Source of the DNA: Maritimibacter fusiformis
Lineage (GTDB): Bacteria > Pseudomonadota > Alphaproteobacteria > Rhodobacterales > Rhodobacteraceae
Direction of reading: 5' to 3'
Assembly: GCF_008086115.1 (NCBI RefSeq)
Contig: NZ_VSIY01000004.1
Coordinates: 186,001 to 250,000 of the forward strand
Length of the DNA stretch: 64,000 bases
Each line of letters opens with the position of its first letter. Position 1 is the stretch's first letter. The notes beneath the pieces were generated by a model, which saw only the letters and a program-made list of their open reading frames with translations, made no database searches and was not told the origin of the DNA. Of this stretch, positions 61,165 to 64,000 are shown piece after piece. The translations under genes were made by a program, and so were the position numbers.

Positions 61165-61470
61165 ATGTCCATTTACGTTGAAATCGAGGCCGATGATTTT
61201 CTTGGCCACATGTTCAAATCCTGCACGCTCGACCAGGCCAACGAGTTCATTCCTGAGAAACGCGGCTTTCGAATCCACGGCCACAGCACGACGATTCGGC
61301 TGGAGCGCGTGTTCTGGACGGTGCTCGAGGACATGTCGGACCGGATGGGAATCACCCTGCCGCAGCTTGTCGGGCAGATCCACGACCAGTGCCTTGTCGC
61401 CAACGACAAGAACATCTCGTCCTGCCTGCGGGTGATCTGCATGAAATACATGAACATCTACGCCGCCTGA
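61165..61470 (+). CDS. Ribbon-helix-helix domain protein
   Basis: A 101-aa protein with FRIHGHSTTIRLERVFWTVLEDM and the C-terminal NISSCLRVICMKYM, which fit the ribbon-helix-helix RHH_4 family. Such proteins are DNA-binding dimers or antitoxin-like regulators. The ATG at 61165 (MSIYVEIE) has only a weak ribosome site, and longer readings are possible. Divergent placement next to the sulfur cluster suggests it regulates that cluster, possibly in response to sulfur through its Cys residues (KSCTL, SSCLRVIC). Confidence 0.8.
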   Translation: MSIYVEIEADDFLGHMFKSCTLDQANEFIPEKRGFRIHGHSTTIRLERVFWTVLEDMSDRMGITLPQLVGQIHDQCLVANDKNISSCLRVICMKYMNIYAA

Positions 61471-61790
61471 CGTCGCGCCGCCGACGACGGGCCGGGTTTC
61501 GGCCCGGGGATGGCGGGCGCGGCAACCGGCCATGCTGCTGCTGGCGCGGCCCGCCCCGGCGCATCATTCGGGGCTTGCGCGACCCGCTCGGCCCCTGTCG
61601 TCCGCACCGTGCCTGGGGCCTGGATTTGAAGCCCCGGCAGGCGGGGTGTTCGGGCAAATCCCCGACAGCCGTTCCAAATCGCCGCAATACGGTCTAAAAG
61701 CGACATATACTGTCGCGCCTGAACCATTGACAGCCGGTCGCCCGGGCTGCGCGACGCCCTGACCGCCAAGAAAAAACCCAGGGGATCTCC
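61471..61790. other. 320-bp intergenic region
   Basis: No gene is supported. A 6-bp hairpin GGGCCG/CGGCCC at 61489-61505 may end the ribbon-helix-helix gene. GCGACA-TATAC-TGTCGC at 61700-61716 is a perfect inverted repeat about 75 bp before the ABC binding-protein start and could be an operator. Confidence 0.5.
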
Positions 61791-63356
61791 ATGACCAGGA
61801 CGCCGATTTCGATCGCACAACCGAACCTCAACCGCCGAACCTTGCTGACCGCCGGGGCGGCGTTCACCGGGTTGGCGGCCGCCGGCCTGCGGCCCGCCCG
61901 GGCGCAGACGCGGGGCGGCACCTTCCGCGTCGCAAAGGGCCACGGACAGACCACCGACACGCTGAACCCGGCAACCTATGAAAACGGCTTCATGATCGCC
62001 GCGTCGCACGGCTACCACGGCTTTCTGACCGGGTTCGCCCGCGACGGCTCGATCGAGCCGCAGGTGGCGGAAAGCTGGGAGGCCTCCGCCGACGCCGCCA
62101 CATGGCGGTTCAAGATCCGGCCCGGCGTTACCTTCCACAACGGGAAATCGGTGACTGCCGAGGACGTGGCGACCTCGATCAACTATCACCGGGGCGAGCA
62201 ATCGACATCCGCCGCCAAGCCGCTGGTCGAGGCGATCACCGATATCACCACCGAGGGCGAGACCGTGATCTTCACGCTCGAGGCGGGCAATGCAGACTTC
62301 CCGGCGACCTTCACCGACTATCACCTGGCGATCCTGCCGCCGGGGGATGATCGCGGCGTCGACTGGCGCGCGGGGATCGGTTGCGGCCCCTACAAGCTGG
62401 TCGAATTCGATGCCGGCGTGATCGCCCGGTTCGAACGCTTTTCCGATGACTGGGACGACAACCGGGGCTTCTTCGACGCGGTCGAGATGCTGGCGGTGAT
62501 CGACCTGAACGCCCGCACCACGGCGCTGATCTCGGGTGATGTGCATGCCATCGACAAGCTCGACCTCAAGACGGTCGGCTTGCTGGGCCGCAATCCCGGC
62601 CTGACGGTCAACTCGGTCGCTGGCAACCAGCACTACACCTTTGCGATGCTGTGCGACAAGGACCCGTTCACCGATGTGAACGTGCGCCGGGCGCTGAAAC
62701 ACGCGATCAACCGCGAGGAACTGGTCGAGAAAATCCTGTTCGGCTATGGCTCGGTCGGCAACGACCACCCGATCGGACGGGGCCAGCGGTTCTACAACGA
62801 CGAGCTGGAGCAGACCACCTATGACCCCGACAAGGCGAAATTCTACCTCAAGGAGGCCGGGCTCGACAGCCTGAACGTCACCCTCTCGGCGGCGGACGCG
62901 GCCTTTGCCGGGGCGGTCGATGCGGCGGTCTTGTTCCAGAACTCGGCCAGCTCGGCGGGAATCGACATCAACGTCAACCGGGTGCCCAACGACGGTTACT
63001 GGTCGGATGTGTGGATGAACGACCCGTTCTCGGCGGTCTATTGGGGCGGCCGTCCGGTCGAGGACGCGATGCTCTCCACCGCCTATGCCTCGGGCGCGGC
63101 GTGGAACGACACCCACTGGGAAAACGCCCGCTTCAACGAGCTTCTCGTGGCGGCGCGCGCCGAACTGGACGAGCCCAAGCGGCGCGAGATGTATTACGAG
63201 ATGCAGGCGATCCTGAACGACGATGGCGGCGCCATCATCCCGATGTTCGCCAACTACGTCTTCGCGACCGGACCGGACGTGGTCACCGGCGACGAGTTCT
63301 CGTCGCATTGGGACATGGACGGCGAACGCTGGATGGAGCGTTGGTCCTTCGCCTGA
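61791..63356 (+). CDS. ABC transporter substrate-binding protein (SBP_bac_5), Tat-exported
   Basis: Periplasmic receptor of a peptide- or opine-type ABC importer, 521 aa. It has a twin-arginine signal (LNRRTLLTAGAAFTG) cleaved before a mature TRGGTFRVAKGHGQTTDTLNP start. Family-5 features include ESWEASADAATWRFKIRPGV, TFHNGKSVTAEDV and SVNALRRALKHA-like VNVRRALKHAINREELV. Ligand unknown. No permease genes follow in the window; the next gene is convergent and encodes an aminotransferase. Confidence 0.9.
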   Translation: MTRTPISIAQPNLNRRTLLTAGAAFTGLAAAGLRPARAQTRGGTFRVAKGHGQTTDTLNPATYENGFMIAASHGYHGFLTGFARDGSIEPQVAESWEASADAATWRFKIRPGVTFHNGKSVTAEDVATSINYHRGEQSTSAAKPLVEAITDITTEGETVIFTLEAGNADFPATFTDYHLAILPPGDDRGVDWRAGIGCGPYKLVEFDAGVIARFERFSDDWDDNRGFFDAVEMLAVIDLNARTTALISGDVHAIDKLDLKTVGLLGRNPGLTVNSVAGNQHYTFAMLCDKDPFTDVNVRRALKHAINREELVEKILFGYGSVGNDHPIGRGQRFYNDELEQTTYDPDKAKFYLKEAGLDSLNVTLSAADAAFAGAVDAAVLFQNSASSAGIDINVNRVPNDGYWSDVWMNDPFSAVYWGGRPVEDAMLSTAYASGAAWNDTHWENARFNELLVAARAELDEPKRREMYYEMQAILNDDGGAIIPMFANYVFATGPDVVTGDEFSSHWDMDGERWMERWSFA

Positions 63357-63408
63357 CCTGACGGCGCGCGGGGCCTTTTCGCCTCGCGCGTGTCGATGGC
63401 GCGGCGTT

Positions 63409-64000
63409 CTAGCCGAACACGGCCGTGACTGCCTTTTTCGTGGCCGCGACGATGATGTCGGCCTCGTCCCGCGTCAGGCACATCGGGGGGGCAAAGCCCA
63501 GGATATCGCCCTGCGGCATCGCCCGCCCGATCACGCCCTCGGCGACCAGCGCCGCCGCGATCCGGTAGCCGACCTTGTCCCCGGCCTCGAAGAATTCCCG
63601 GTTGTCGCGGTCCTTGACGAACTCGACCGCACACAGCATCCCCTCGCCGCGAATGTCGCCGACATGGGCGTGATCGCCCAGCGCGTCCGCCATCGCATCG
63701 CGGAAATACTCGCCGACGACAGCGGCGTTCTTCACCAGCCCCAACTCGTCGATCAGCCGCAGGTTGGCCACCCCTGCCGCCGCCCCGATCGGGTGGGCGG
63801 AATAGGTCCAGCCGTGGCCGATCGGGCCGTTCTCATCCGTGCCCTGCTCCAGCACCGCCCACATCTTGTCCGAAACAATAGACCCTGACAGCGGCGCATA
63901 GGCCGAGGTCAGCCCCTTGGCGATGGTGATCAGGTCGGGCCGCAATCCGTAGTGTTCCGACCCGAACATCGTGCCCAGCCGGCCAAAGCCCGTCACCACC
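63409..64000 (-). CDS. Class-III PLP-dependent aminotransferase (start beyond window)
   Basis: The C-terminal 196 or more residues of an aspartate-aminotransferase-family class-III enzyme (omega-aminotransferase type). Visible are VVTGFGRLGTMFGSEHYGLRPD, the PLP lysine in TIAKGLTSAYAPLSGSIV, GWTYSAHPIGAAAGVANL and the C-terminal LGFAPPMCLTRDEADIIV. The frame is open at the window end, so about half the protein is missing. Amine substrate unknown. Confidence 0.9.
   Translation of the reverse strand, partial: VVTGFGRLGTMFGSEHYGLRPDLITIAKGLTSAYAPLSGSIVSDKMWAVLEQGTDENGPIGHGWTYSAHPIGAAAGVANLRLIDELGLVKNAAVVGEYFRDAMADALGDHAHVGDIRGEGMLCAVEFVKDRDNREFFEAGDKVGYRIAAALVAEGVIGRAMPQGDILGFAPPMCLTRDEADIIVAATKKAVTAVFG

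Overview
The window is chromosomal DNA, about two thirds G+C, from an alphaproteobacterium of the Rhodobacteraceae (Rhodobacter/Roseobacter group). The evidence is gene content and order: fnrL beside hemN, uspA and ccoNOQP-ccoGHIS; sdhCDAB, two ethylmalonyl-CoA-pathway genes, mdh, sucCD, sucAB and lpd in one block; and a small FYDLN-acid protein. No phage, insertion sequence or CRISPR array was seen. The first and last genes are cut by the window ends.

Layout. (1) 1-3880: yejBEF, a peptide-type ABC importer missing its binding protein gene and the yejB start. (2) 3888-14879: tetrapyrrole and housekeeping genes: hemF, a lipoprotein, a degenerate SDR, an RsmC-type methyltransferase, clpS, a HAD hydrolase, a D,D-carboxypeptidase with a SPOR domain, divergent hemE/hemC, an FAD-linked 2-hydroxyacid dehydrogenase and hemN. 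(3) 14915-25046: the oxygen-responsive block: fnrL, uspA, the cbb3 oxidase operon ccoNOQP and its assembly operon ccoGHIS, with four FNR-type boxes in its promoters. (4) 25050-31631: a HupE/UreJ protein and a DUF4198 protein, a tesA-type esterase divergent from a ybbA-ybbP ABC pair, and a ZIP transporter. (5) 31636-52469: the TCA block, sdhCDAB, a DUF4344 peptidase, beta-methylmalyl-CoA dehydratase, NnrU, malyl-CoA thioesterase, mdh, a two-gene LicD/cytidylyltransferase insert, sucCD, sucAB and lpd. A GntR/FCD regulator follows at 52474-53139. (6) 53171-55869: YgjP-like peptidase, FYDLN protein, tRNA-Ala(GGC) and an M20 amidohydrolase. (7) 55873-61470: a tight one-strand cluster of twelve small genes for sulfur handling (two YeeE/YedE half-transporters, TusA, DsrE-like proteins, rhodanese, cytochrome c, tiny membrane proteins), divergent from a ribbon-helix-helix regulator. 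(8) 61791-64000: a Tat-exported ABC binding protein and a truncated class-III aminotransferase.

Two points stand out. First, the 8-bp palindrome GTGATCAC lies as a pair with exactly 21 bp between centres upstream of sdhC and again upstream of sucC, and as a single copy just before the gntR start. This predicts a GntR-controlled TCA regulon, probably equivalent to AkgR of Rhodobacter sphaeroides. Second, the twelve-gene sulfur cluster includes a 28-residue single-helix protein, a membrane-anchored protein ending in Gly-Gly-Cys, a rhodanese-like protein without its catalytic Cys and DsrE-like proteins without Cys. It is the best candidate here for a poorly described system. All functional statements are inferred from sequence reading; no database search was run.
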